Source of the DNA: Corallium rubrum
Taxonomy: Eukaryota; Cnidaria; Anthozoa; Scleralcyonacea; Coralliidae
Length of the DNA stretch: 64,000 bases
Direction of reading: 5' to 3'
Assembly: GCA_964035015.1 (NCBI GenBank)
Contig: OZ035997.1
Span: 68,548,067 to 68,612,066, forward strand
The notes under the pieces are model-generated. The model did not search any database. It was not told the origin of the DNA and saw only the letters and a program-made list of their open reading frames with translations. The position numbers were made by a program, and so were the translations under genes. The first letter of the stretch is position 1, and the number at the start of each line of letters is the position of its first letter. This document shows, piece after piece, positions 32,024-42,284 of the stretch.

Positions 32024-33376
32024 CTAAAGGATGTCAGCTCTCGTTAAGGTAGATGCAACCGAGTGAGATGACGATTCCAGAGACAGAACATTGTCAGTGT
32101 TGACCGTCATGAGTTGGAGGTGTTGAATAGTGCAGGCACCAAGTAGGGGTGTAAATCCAGGTCCAACGATCAGATATTCCACCTTGTAGCTTTCTTCATT
32201 CTTTGGGTTTATAGTGTCCAAAGTTAGTTTCCCAAGTGGAGTCATCACTGACTTATTGAACATGAACAACTGTGTGTTGCATTTCTTTAGTCGTTTGTGC
32301 TGAGGGTCTTGAAAGATGATCTGGTATATATCATCTGGAATTATATTAACTGTTGCTCCACAGTCTAACTGGAATGTTACAGGGATATCTTGAATGACCA
32401 GTGTCGTGAAGATTTTCTTTGGGTATTTCTTACCATCTGCGTGTACTGCTCCAACAGTTTCTGTAGAGGTGACTGTCAACAAAGGGTCATCGTCATTGCT
32501 CTCACTCTTCTTTGAGTTTTGCATTGTGTGCACTTGTTGTTTTGACTTGTTGGCTTGTCGGCAAACAACAGCGAAATGATTCCTTCCAGCACACAACATA
32601 CATGTCTTTCCCCAGGCTGGGCAGTCCTCTTTTTTCATAGCATGGACTTTGCCACAGAACTTGCATTGACTTCGGGGTACTCGTCGACTCTGAGTATCTT
32701 TGGCATCGTTGTTTTGATCCTTCCATTTCGTGTCTCGAGATTGTTTTGTGCGAGTGTGGTTGACCGTCTCATCGTGTCTCATTTCATTCATCTTCCTTGC
32801 AGTTGATTCACCAGCTCGACAAATGTCTATACAAGGCTTGAGAGTGAGCTTGCTATCTTGAAGAAGTCTTTTCCTTACGCTGTTGTTGTGAATTCCTATG
32901 AACAGGCGGTCGCGAATGAGGCTATCTTTGAGGTCACCATAGTTACAGGTTTTGGCAAGAGATCGCAAAGAAGCAACGTAAAAGTCAATAGATTCATCCG
33001 TTTCGTGGTCACGCTTGTTAAATTTGTACCGTTCGTACGTCTCATTGGTTTCACCAATACAAAATGCTTCTAACTTCAGAAGGACGATATCAATGTTGGT
33101 TCTGTCGGTATCGTTTGCGAAGTCTAGGCCATCAAACACTTCAAGGGCATCTGGTCCAATGCAGGTCAGCAAAGTAGCCGTACGTAACTCAGCGTCTTCG
33201 CTTTGAAGTCGCGCTGCTATTTCATAGTTGTGCCAAATTCTCTTACATCGTTTCCAATTGGTTGCTAAGTTTCCTTGCATGTCTAGCGGAGAAGGCAGAG
33301 GAATGTTGAGAGGAACCAGTCTGGAGATAACTGCTGGCTGTGCAGCTGAACTGGTCGAAGGAGCGTCATCAGACAT
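32024..33376 (-). CDS. Gypsy Gag with zinc knuckle and aspartic protease
   Basis: ATG at 33376 is the first after the primer site. The 450-residue frame is intact. Capsid-like residues about 30-200 include NWKRCKRIWHNYEIAARLQS, TLLTCIGPDALEVFDGL and FYVASLRSLAKTCNYGDLKD. Two Cys/His clusters follow near 230-270 (CKFCGKVHAMKKEDCPAWGK, CMLCAGRNHFAVVC). A retropepsin motif lies near 340 (VTFQLDCGATVNIIP, with DCGA in place of the usual DSGA or DTGA), with GPGFTPLLGACTIQHLQL toward its end. It packages the RNA and processes the polyprotein. It is followed directly by the pol frame. Confidence 0.9.
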   Translation of the reverse strand: MSDDAPSTSSAAQPAVISRLVPLNIPLPSPLDMQGNLATNWKRCKRIWHNYEIAARLQSEDAELRTATLLTCIGPDALEVFDGLDFANDTDRTNIDIVLLKLEAFCIGETNETYERYKFNKRDHETDESIDFYVASLRSLAKTCNYGDLKDSLIRDRLFIGIHNNSVRKRLLQDSKLTLKPCIDICRAGESTARKMNEMRHDETVNHTRTKQSRDTKWKDQNNDAKDTQSRRVPRSQCKFCGKVHAMKKEDCPAWGKTCMLCAGRNHFAVVCRQANKSKQQVHTMQNSKKSESNDDDPLLTVTSTETVGAVHADGKKYPKKIFTTLVIQDIPVTFQLDCGATVNIIPDDIYQIIFQDPQHKRLKKCNTQLFMFNKSVMTPLGKLTLDTINPKNEESYKVEYLIVGPGFTPLLGACTIQHLQLMTVNTDNVLSLESSSHSVASTLTRADIL

Positions 33377-33483
33377 ATTTATCGATTAAGCATTCGATAT
33401 CAAATTCGAGATAAAGCATATAATGTGTTCAATAGACAATTACACCGAGTACTCAGTTTCCTACGTTTTTACTCCTGACACCA

Positions 33484-33635
33484 TGTAACGTTTCACTCTC
33501 CTACGGTATAGTACATCACTACTATAAGCAACACAACGAAGAGTACTTTAATATTGTCTACTGCCATAAGGCGCCATTTTAACAACAACTCTAGCGTGGT
33601 CTGCTGGGGGCAAATCGAAAGTACATGACGTCACA
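33484..33635 (-). repeat. 5' LTR of the gypsy element
   Basis: Length 152 bp, with TG...CA termini on the minus strand. The short length and high identity to the partner LTR suggest a fairly recent insertion. Confidence 0.92.
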
Positions 33636-33640
33636 ACGGC

Positions 33641-33720
33641 TTGATTTCGAAATTTTTTGGAGCCTGCAATTTATTAATAGCGGTAGCCCGTTGTGACGTC
33701 ATCTACTCAAGACTCTTGGG
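33641..33720 (+). pseudogene. LINE A, terminal fragment after the gypsy insertion
   Basis: The C-terminal LINE frame before the gypsy element (FLSEFGHLLRTR in one frame near 29000) continues after it as RLDFEIF then a GA..INS-like stretch. This supports gypsy insertion into the LINE rather than beside it. Confidence 0.55.
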
Positions 33721-33734
33721 TCTATTTTCGGTTA

Positions 33735-34440
33735 AAACATATCGCGCTAATTTTAACAAACGGGGCCTTTGTTATTTGCTCTGCGCATTTTGCTGATCAC
33801 TGTTTTGAACGCCGTCCCGTAAGGGGCCAAAAGTGCGAGCCTGCGTTGGCTAAAAGATGACTTGAACCCATCAATATGGAAACCAAAAGACCGTCGTTGA
33901 AGAGAAGCCAATGAAGAGTATCAACTACACAAATTTGTTATGACTCGTGTTTCATTATCGGATCAAATTTGATCACACACGTACGTAGCTAACAATAAAA
34001 ATATTGCGTGGACCTTGAAAATTTTATAGGCCGTTAAAGAATTGTTCAGTTCGCAAAACGTGCAAGAAAACGCCAGAAAGTTTAGCAGCGCCGAACGTGC
34101 ACGGTGCACCTGAAATAAGAGGTAAGTTGTAACCTCAATTTTTCCTGAACACCCATAACATGTATATAATAAACAGGCCGAATGAAGAAACCCCTACCGT
34201 ACAAGAATGTACAGATGCAAGAAAATACATTGCTGTTTCACAGGTAAATGTACTTCTACCCCACCGCTGTAAAGTGGCAGTATTCAATAACAATATATAT
34301 AATGCATGTAGTTTGTTTTGACAACTATTCAACAAGTGGTCCAGTATATTTTAATTTTAGGGTAGTCTACTGGAAATCGAAAGAGAAAACAAATGCCTGA
34401 AGAAGGTCCAGTTATTCAAAACAAATAATAGTTTAAGTAG
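33735..34440 (+). pseudogene. THAP-domain gene remnant
   Basis: The frame FVICSAHFADHCFERRP (33768-33818) is a textbook THAP middle motif (ICSxHFxxxCFE). It meets a TGA at 33857. A second exon-like block, 34030-34121, is flanked by TATAG and GTAAGT (PLKNCSVRKTCKKTPESLAA). A third near 34362 starts GSLLEIERENKCLKKVQLFK, coiled-coil-like. THAP domains bind DNA in P-element and Kolobok transposases and in host factors. This copy is too short and broken to assign. Confidence 0.5.
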
Positions 34441-34606
34441 AAGGACGGCAGTACTATTCAGAGCCGAGCAGTTAGTACAAAAAGATAAAAATGTTACATA
34501 TTATATTACAATAAAATACAACTATTGGTAATAGCAAAATACTATGATGTGGTTCAGCTTCAGCTACATGTAAATGCATATACAGTATGGTGATAATGAC
34601 TTACTT

Positions 34607-34663
34607 AAATTTTATCAATTATACTCTAGATGTTACACATCTAGAATGTAATTGATAAAATTT
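34607..34663. repeat. Perfect hairpin
   Basis: AAATTTTATCAATTATACTC-TAGATGTT pairs with its complement around ACACATCTAG, followed by two copies of GGGAGTCAATAAGGA. Possibly the end of a small palindromic element. Confidence 0.7.
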
Positions 34664-35103
34664 AATCAGAGGGAGTCAATAAGGAGGGAGTCAATAAGGA
34701 AAGTTTGGATGACTGACGCATGGATGTAGACTTGCTCCAAGTCCGCCTCTTTAGCGCTAGCATGGATGTTGATAGAAATGTAACCAGGTTGCGTCGGATG
34801 TCAAACGCCGTGTGTAAAATATATCCGTGGCTCATAACAATAAAATGCGTAGTAAACAAACGTCGTTAAATCCTGGGTGTTCGGTAATACAGTGGGTTTG
34901 ATTCTGTTTATCGCCCAAGCACTGTTAGTTTTTCCCAGCACGGCTCCAATCTCACAACAGCAACGACACCTTCGAGAGAGCAACACGAACACTTTATTAT
35001 AAATACACCTAGAAAAACATTCGCTTGTTTTGGAAACTACACAATTGATGATTCTCTCAATAATAAGATTTTAATAACTACGTGCCATGATTGCACTGGG
35101 ACT

Positions 35104-35322
35104 TCACGGTTTAATAAAAAGGCCTTGAAAATTCCTGCTGTTCTTGTTCTCTTGTATCCTCCTTCGTATTCTAAAATTATGTGCGCTTCCTCTGGTGCGC
35201 TCTAGATCGTTGTCAAACACTTCATTGTTGACCCCATCCATACCAGTAATGTCCGCATAAAGTTCGCTTTCGCTATCAGAGTTTCTAGAACTCGACTTGG
35301 AAGGTGAAGACGCTTTTAACAA
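35104..35322 (-). CDS. Possible terminal exon, unknown
   Basis: A TTAAAAG acceptor-like site precedes ASSPSKSSSRNSDSESELYA, then DITGMDGVNNEVFDNDLERT and a basic RIRRRIQENKNSRNF stretch ending at a stop. Low-complexity Ser and acidic content gives it protein-like character, but no partner exon or family is known. Confidence 0.25.
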   Translation of the reverse strand: MLKASSPSKSSSRNSDSESELYADITGMDGVNNEVFDNDLERTRGSAHNFRIRRRIQENKNSRNFQGLFIKP

Positions 35323-35329
35323 AACAGGT

Positions 35330-35890
35330 ATAACAAATCAACAAGACGTTCTCTATAGTTTGGACGATGCAGAGGCTCGTTTGTGTTGAGTAGATGATGT
35401 CACAAAGTAGTACCGCTGACTGATTTCGCGGACTCCAAAAACGCAATGGCGGAGTGATTTTATGCCAAATTATACGACATTTAATCGTTGTTTATGCACT
35501 CACATCAACGTTAAAGTTGCTTTACTCTCATATTTGTGTAACTTCTAAGCATAAGAAGTGATTAAGCCGCACATGGCAAAACATGTACTGACAAAAGGTC
35601 AGCAAGTGTATCAGATGTCACGTGATGTTGGGGTTTCATAATACAATCGCGCGATAAAAACATGCATTTTCCCCCTAATATTCCTCCTTTCTCGCTTTAT
35701 ATATAACTTTCTTAAGAAGATCGGACGGATATATAGAGTTCAGATATTGTACTTTCCCTTACACGCAGTGGATTTTGAAAAGCACTAAAAAGACACTGTA
35801 CTTTTGCCATTGAAGTTGCATGTTTCTGTTGCCGTCTATTAGAAAAATACCATCGAGATGCCCGCAAGCTACCTTTTAAGCTCTAGAACA
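35330..35890. other. No gene recognised
   Basis: AT-rich sequence without conserved frames. Confidence 0.3.
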
Positions 35891-35985
35891 TTTTGCCATG
35901 CGCAATGTTAAAAAGTTCGCGCGGATTCAAGAAGTATGGGTTCTTGTGATTATTTTGATAGGTATATTTCGTAAGCAGCGAGTCA

Positions 35986-37153
35986 AATTCACCTTTTCGG
36001 CGCTACTTCAGCGGGGGGTCACACGTGTTCTCAACGCCAAATTTTCGGACAAACAAACTCCGACAACATACACAGACACTGAGGAAATGACGCTATAAAA
36101 ATGGTTGAAATGTGCGCCTGGGTATAGTTGTAAGAACAATTTTGGATACCCAGAACGATCAAATATGTTAGACGAAACTGCTACAAGTTTTTATGATTAT
36201 TCAGCCGCAAAAAGACCAAAATCAGAGTTAGAGAGAAACGTATAAATTGAACCATGGCAGCCACGTGCGTTCGCGACAACAGAGTTGCTTTGTACATGAT
36301 AGCTATACCTACAGCCTTTATTATATACGTTAATATGGACCAACAATGAAACCTCTAACCTAAAATCAGCTACAGTTCTGCCAGTGCAGAAAAGCTATTC
36401 GAAATTTCAAATCAGTATTGTCTACACGCATGATTCCTATGATTATTAAGTGCGCTCAAAGTAGCGCACTTAAAATCGCTTAAAATAGAAACTAGATTGG
36501 AAAAAGGCACCGACAAGCAGTAAAATGGAAGGAAAATATTTTACTCTTTCACGTTCAACTTAGAAAGCGCACAAAAATACTAAATATCTTTAGTAAGTAA
36601 ATACCTCACTTTCGTTTTAAATATTATATATCAATCATCATGCAGTATAGTGCACATCAACACATGTCATATGATACCCACGCGGCACTTCTTTTGTCCA
36701 CGCATAAAATATATTACGCCAGACCAATACAGCAAACCATTTTTATTTATAATTTTAAATAACGTGTTCTTTACTATAGCTGTAACTGAGGATATTAAGA
36801 AGCTATACTTTTAGACTACGTCAACGGATAAAACAAATGCAGTAGATGATTCCTTCGTAAAAAGCAAGCTTTTCGCTGCGACTGCATGTTATAATCCACG
36901 GACAGTTCTCTATGTTGTTTTTTTATTCTTTTGCTGTTGAAAAATCGCAAAAACTTCTAACAGTCTCGTCTAACATCTTTCATCGTTCTGGGTATCAAGA
37001 ATTGCTTTTACAACTAACCAAGCGCATCTTTCAACCATTTTCATAGCCCCATCTCATCAGTGTCTGTGTGTATTGTCCGAGTTTGTTTGTCCGAAAACTT
37101 TGCGTTGAGAACACGTGGGACCCCCCGTAGAAGTAGCGCCGAAAAGGTGAATT
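35986..37153. mobile_element. Foldback/Chapaev-like non-autonomous element with AATT duplication
   Basis: Ends at 35990 and 37149 are inverted, starting CACCTTTTCGGCGCTACTTC. The arms extend about 200 bp with mismatches (CAACGC.AA, TTTTCGGACAAACAAACTC, TTCAACCATTTT). AATT flanks both sides (35986-35989, 37150-37153). Removing the insert and one AATT restores CAGCGAGTCAAATTGGCGGA, coding QRVKLAD in the LINE. A 4-bp duplication and CAC termini fit the CMC (CACTA/Mirage/Chapaev) supergroup. No transposase is inside. Confidence 0.85.
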
Positions 37154-38003
37154 GGCGGATGACTGCAAATCAGAATGGAGGGATATTCCAGCAGGTGTTC
37201 CCCAGGGGACCAAGTTGGGGCCGTGGCTTTTTTTACTCTTGATTGATGACATCGACGTCACTAACACTGACATGTGGAAGTTTGTGGATGACACCACTAT
37301 GTCAGAGTGCGTGGAGGGAGATAATGCGAGCATGATCCAAAATGCAGTGACAGAGTTCTCAGACAAAGCTCGTGCTAATAAATTCTAAATGAATGAAACA
37401 AAATGTAAAGGGCTCAGGATCTCATTCGCCAAGACCAATCCCCAATTTGAACTGGTGATGGTCAATGAAAAGCCACTGGAGATCGTTCAACATGTAAAGT
37501 TACTGGGCTTGAATATATCGAGCGACTTAAAATGGAACTCTCATGTATCGAAAATAACCAAGCAGGCTGCACCTCGTTTCTATTTCCTGAGGCAACTCAA
37601 AAGAGCTGCCATTCCAACCAAAGATCTCTTGAAATTTTATATTACCTGTATTCGCCCGATCTTTGAATATGCATGCCGTGTTTATCACAACTCGCTACCT
37701 AAGTATCTATCAGACGACATCGAAAGGTTGCAGAAGAGAGCTCTAAGAATAATCTATCCATGGATGCCTTACACAGATTCGATCGAAGAAAGTGGTCTGT
37801 CTCGCCTCTCCAAACGTAGGCAGCTGTTGACGTGCAAGTTGTTTAACGAGATCACTCAAGACCAATCCCACAAACTCAGATCTCTGCTTCCATCTGAAAA
37901 TAACTGTAAATACCAGCTAAGACATAAAAGACAACTTAACGTTCCTAGAGCCAAAACTGATCGGTTTAAGAACTCTTTTATTGTTAGTCCCCAAGCCCGG
38001 TGA
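37152..38003 (+). pseudogene. LINE B reverse transcriptase C-terminal part, one nonsense codon
   Basis: The frame reads AGVPQGTKLGPWLFLLLIDD, the RT primer-grip region, then WKFVDDTTMSE, with catalytic FVDD. It reaches a TAA at 37386-37388 between ARANKF and MNETKCKGLRISF. A single C-to-T change from CAA would explain the stop. It continues VKLLGLNISSDLKWNSHVSK, FYITCIRPIFEYACRVYHNS and LSDDIERLQKRALRIIYPWM, ending at 38003. Apart from the stop and the foldback insertion, this RT is well preserved. Confidence 0.88.
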
Positions 38004-39180
38004 GGGTGCTAATCTCGACACGCGTGGAGTCCACTTACATGCGAAATTACACGCGAGTGGGAAAGAAATTCTGCGAGATGTTTATATGTATATATATATC
38101 CATCAAATCGCCAACTTTCGCGGCTCAAGCGAAACAAAATCTTCGTCAGAAAAATTGGTTTACAAATGACCGAAAAAGGAAAGCCAAGAAGAGATGTTGC
38201 AGTGGGATGAACCAAACAATATTAAACATGACTAGAAACCATTGAAAAAGCATGAAAAATTGCGATAAAGATCGGAAAAGATGCCGCCAAATGTGACTGA
38301 AAAAAACAAAAAGGTGTTTCTTCGTGTGTCTGTTCAAAGCCAGCAAAAGACTTATGCACTGGTATATCTTGGCTCGAGAGAAAACAGTGAATTGAAAGGA
38401 ACATCATCACAAATAGCTTTTCACATTTTGAAGAGAATTGATTGCTTTTTGCTAAGAACCGAACGAAAAAAACACGGAAACCAAACGCCGTAGCCCGTAT
38501 GGCAGTGTTTGCGGCATCTGAGAAGAGCCAAAAGAAAATTTAACGGTAAGCAGTGATTCGTATTTAACTTACCAGCCGTTTCTTTAGCTGGTTAGAGTCG
38601 GTATATATCCGAAACCTTTTCAGTATTAAACTCATGCAGTTAAAACAGCAAAAATCTTGTCAAATAATATACATTTTCCCAGGCGTTTTTTTCCATGGTT
38701 CGAGTAAAACTTGGCATTAAGTTATAGTTCTTCCCTGGTTAGTTTTTCCTCTCTTATACCTATAGTTTTCAGGCTGTTACCCACGTTTTTTTCTGTTCTG
38801 ATGTTTTTCTTTGAGGTTCAACATAACATGAGGAATCATATTATTAAAACAGTTTAATAGGCACCTTGATATAAGCGTCTGTAATTATTGTTTGTTTTTG
38901 CTATCAGTTTCTGGTGCTATTAAGTTAGGTCGTGACACAAGTTTTCCTCAGCCACTGCTTTATTATTTTGGAATAAAACGTTGCTTTGGAAATTGGTCAA
39001 TAATAGAAAAACTACATTCATAAAAGTGATAAAACAGGGTGTAAAGGAGGCCAGGAGGGCAAGGGTGTTTATATTTGTATACGAAAACAGATCAGGTGCT
39101 TATTTTAATCGGGGAGAGGGGGGGGGGGGGGGATTATGTATATTTAATGTGTTAAAAGCGGGCGAGGGGGTTGCGTTTAT
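38004..39180. other. LINE B 3' region or unrelated insertion, no clear gene
   Basis: A frame at 38281-38493 (MPPNVTEKNKKVFLRVSVQS) ends in sequence shared with the window start. A G homopolymer of 14 lies at 39119-39132. Confidence 0.35.
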
Positions 39181-41118
39181 GTATTTCTAGTAATTCAAAT
39201 ATTTTTAATCTTTAGGTTCTTTATTTTATTTTATAATTGTAAAGTTTTAATGCAATTCAGCCATTACAGCTGTAAAGTTTTTTAAAACTGAATAAAAAGC
39301 ATCTATCTATCTAGGTGAATTGTTAATTTTGGCGCAATATTTGTTCTGTACTTTGGGGGTTGAAAATTTTAACTGTATGCGCAAATAGCGCAATGACTTC
39401 TAGTACAGCATTTGTATGGCATTGGATGCTTGCAGGATTCATTGTAGTGTTTGTACTTTCTGGAATTGATGCGGCAAATGAATGGGAAGATGATCAACAG
39501 GGAAACGGCGATGGAAATAATCGCTCATCTGGAAATCCTTTCTTCGTAGTGGAAGTAAACAAGTAAGGTTCTTTGAGTTGTTATTTGCATTAGTTTGCAT
39601 ATTTTATACTGAAGACAGTACTATGGTCGGCTTGTTATTATTTGCATGCTACCACGACATTATAAAATGGCAATGCGCACAGAAATATTTGTAAATTTTG
39701 AAATAAAGAATTGTAAATTTCTTTTCAGCCGACTAATGGACGATTTGTTTAAGGCGACCTTAAAGAAGCATAAGGATAAAGGCGCTTATATGTACAAGGC
39801 TGTTGTACTTGACCTGATAGAACAAGTGTTCCGTCACTATAATGTTGGAACAGTCACTATCAATGAGAGGATAGTAACCGAATTCAAATCCAAACTATGG
39901 AGAATGGACAAGGCAATGACAAAGGCAAAAGGAGGAAAACAGAAGCAAATTCTATTAGAAAAATGGGCCAATGGCAGGTTGTCGGTGTGGGAAATGAAAA
40001 TATGCTACAGTGAAGTGGACAACATTGGAACACAGAGGGAAAATGACAAACTGAAATTACAAAAACGTAAACTTGAGGATGAACTTGATGAGATGTCTAC
40101 CAAGGTAGCAAAGTTAGAGGCCCAAGTTGACAAAGAACATAATTCTGCCAGTTTATGCAAAAAGAAATTCAAAAGGCTCTGTCATAAAGTGATGAAAATG
40201 CAAAGGAGACAGGATGGGTCAAGGGGTCCAAATAAAGGGAAACAATTTAATGACTATACAAAGAGGCATCAAGAAAGAATCCGCAGGCAGCTGACATCTG
40301 ATTGCGAAGGAAGTTTGTCATTCCTTGGTACATACGACTTTGTGGCAACAGAAGTTAAAGTTTTTAATACCTCAACTGAGCAGTATGAAGTTTTTCAACT
40401 GATAGATCCAGAGAATGAAAATACTAGATCTGAAGAAGATGCTAAGCTTGTGGACCACATCAACTTACTCTTATACACTAAAGACAGGTTTGGCATTTCA
40501 AACCAAGCATATCATGAACTGTCAATGGTTTGTAAAGAATGCCAAGGTCATACAAAATTAAGGGAAGGATCCAAGAAATCAACAAAAAGTGGAACTTATT
40601 CGAAACACCTGGTGACTCAATTGGCGTACAACAAAGCATCAAATGTAGGCTCGAGACAAGATTGAGAGTATTAATTGAAAATGGTAAAATGAAGCAGTCC
40701 CCTCATAACAAATTAAGGGTGAAGTTATCAGGTGATGGAACTAATGTTGGCAAACATTTGCATGTAATAAATGTAACTATTACCATTCTTGAAGAAGGAT
40801 CACAAGCTATGTCAGCAGAGGGGAACCATCTGATTGCAGTTATCAAGGTACCTGAGAAATATGATTATCTGTTTGTTGCACTGGGTGATATCTGTAAAGA
40901 AGTTGGAACACTTTCGCACATTTCTGTGGGCCAAGAAATTTTCCACATTGAATGGTTTCTGGGAGGGGATTGGAAATTCGTGGCCTGTGTATGTGGTCTT
41001 GGTGCTGCACATGCACAACGCCATGCATCTGGTGTAAATGCCCCATGTATGACCATTATGATAGAACAAAAACTTGGTCCCTTGTAGATTTGTCTAAAGG
41101 TGCTAGGACAATAGCAAA

Positions 41119-41874
41119 ATGCCTATCGAGACAAGAAAGGCAATGTCCAAAACAAAACCTACAACTAATGAAGCATCGGGAGCTTCTTGTTCGTGCAATT
41201 TATCCGAAGTCTTGGCAGAAATCAAAGCACTTGGAAAGGAATCAACCGACCTTAGGAGAGAACTAAAACAGGATTCGGCAGAGATTAAACAAGCCGTCAA
41301 TGACCTAAGAACATCAGTCGAATATACACAATCTGAAGTCGACAAGCTTAAGCAAGATGTAACAACATTTAATGCTGAACTATCGACCGTGAAATGTGAG
41401 AGCGAATCCTTCAATCATACCGTACAAGTTCTAAAAACTAAATTACTTGTACAAGAAAGATATTCGCGTAGTTATAACTTGAGAATTGGTGGCATACGTG
41501 AAGAGGAAAAAGAAGACTGCTTTTCTCTGGTATATGACGCGTTCAAGAAGCTTGGTATTCCCGAAGAAAACTACCGTGGCCAAGTTGAAAACGCCCATTG
41601 CACTGGCAAGTATAATAATCATCGCCCAAGGCACATTATCCTCAAGTGTTATGGTAGACCATTCCGGACGGATGTGCTTCGTAAGGCTAAGAGACTTCGA
41701 AACAAGGACGAATTGAAAGATATATTCTTTCTTGAGGACCTTACTAAGGAAGACTTCGAATCCAAACAAAGGGCTCGTCCATTGATGACAGCAGCGTATG
41801 AGGAAGGGAAAAAAGTGATGTTTCGTGCAGGCAAGCTATTTATTGATGGCATTTCTACGACCATACCTACTTAA
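41119..41874 (+). CDS. LINE C ORF1 protein, coiled coil plus RRM-like
   Basis: ATG at 41119. Residues about 25-110 form a heptad coiled coil (EVLAEIKALGKESTDLRREL, KQDSAEIKQAVNDLRTSVEY). A nucleic-acid-binding segment follows (ERYSRSYNLRIGGIREEEKE, RPRHIILKCYGRPFRTDVLR) like L1-type ORF1p. The frame is intact at 251 codons. Such proteins trimerise and bind the LINE RNA. The start lies only a few bases inside the host gene junction, so almost no 5' UTR is present. Confidence 0.8.
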   Translation: MPIETRKAMSKTKPTTNEASGASCSCNLSEVLAEIKALGKESTDLRRELKQDSAEIKQAVNDLRTSVEYTQSEVDKLKQDVTTFNAELSTVKCESESFNHTVQVLKTKLLVQERYSRSYNLRIGGIREEEKEDCFSLVYDAFKKLGIPEENYRGQVENAHCTGKYNNHRPRHIILKCYGRPFRTDVLRKAKRLRNKDELKDIFFLEDLTKEDFESKQRARPLMTAAYEEGKKVMFRAGKLFIDGISTTIPT

Positions 41875-42284
41875 ATGTATGTGAGTAAGTTTATGTAATT
41901 TGTGAACTGTTAAACATGCTTATTGGTAAGTTATAGTAGACTTTTTCTATAATTACAATTATAATTTATACATTTATTTTTTACTTTAGTCTATAATTAT
42001 ATATGCACATTGCACACTGTGATGGTCAACTGGTCATCAATGAATAGTATAATATATATGCTTATTAACTGCCTTAGTACCTAATAACTAATGCTGATGG
42101 TGAGATAATGATATAAAATTATCTTGTTAACTAGTTCTGCGGAGTAAGACCTCTGCCAGAGTGCTAACTATACAGCTTTTGTTTTGTCTTGTTACACTAA
42201 TTGATAATTATATTAAATTTCCTTATATATTGGTTTTGTTGGCTCCGAAAAGTTGAGACAAGTGGTTTGCCCTCTGTCCCTTCT

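Larger units (their letters stand above)
29017..33640 (-). mobile_element. Ty3/gypsy-type LTR retrotransposon with ACGGC target duplication
   Basis: Two LTRs in direct orientation (29022-29179 and 33484-33635) flank gag-pol on the minus strand. ACGGC lies outside both (29017-29021 and 33636-33640), the 5-bp duplication of an LTR integrase. The 5' LTR (right) is followed on the minus strand by TGGTGTCAGGAG, a likely tRNA primer site beginning TGG. A purine tract (GGCGGGAAGGAAAGA) precedes the 3' LTR. No env gene was seen. Confidence 0.94.
35900..39314 (+). mobile_element. LINE B, 5'-truncated, with ATCT tail
   Basis: RT protein is split at KQRVK (35985) and LADDCKSEW (37154) by a foldback element. 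The 3' end is a T/A-rich stretch with AATAAA and a tail of ATCTATCTATCTA (39301-39314), as in CR1/L2-type LINEs. The 38.0-39.18 kb part between the RT stop and the tail is longer than usual and may hold further insertions. The 5' boundary near 35.9 kb is approximate. Confidence 0.7.

Noticed and set aside
31742..33206. Several 60-80-codon plus-strand frames in the gypsy element
   Set aside because: Shadows of gag-pol on the opposite strand with no motifs.
29022..33635. Endogenous retrovirus with envelope
   Set aside because: There is no frame between integrase and LTR; the layout is that of a gypsy retrotransposon without env.
40812..41069. Minus-strand frames opposite the zinc-knuckle gene
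   Set aside because: Antisense shadows without splice signals or motifs.
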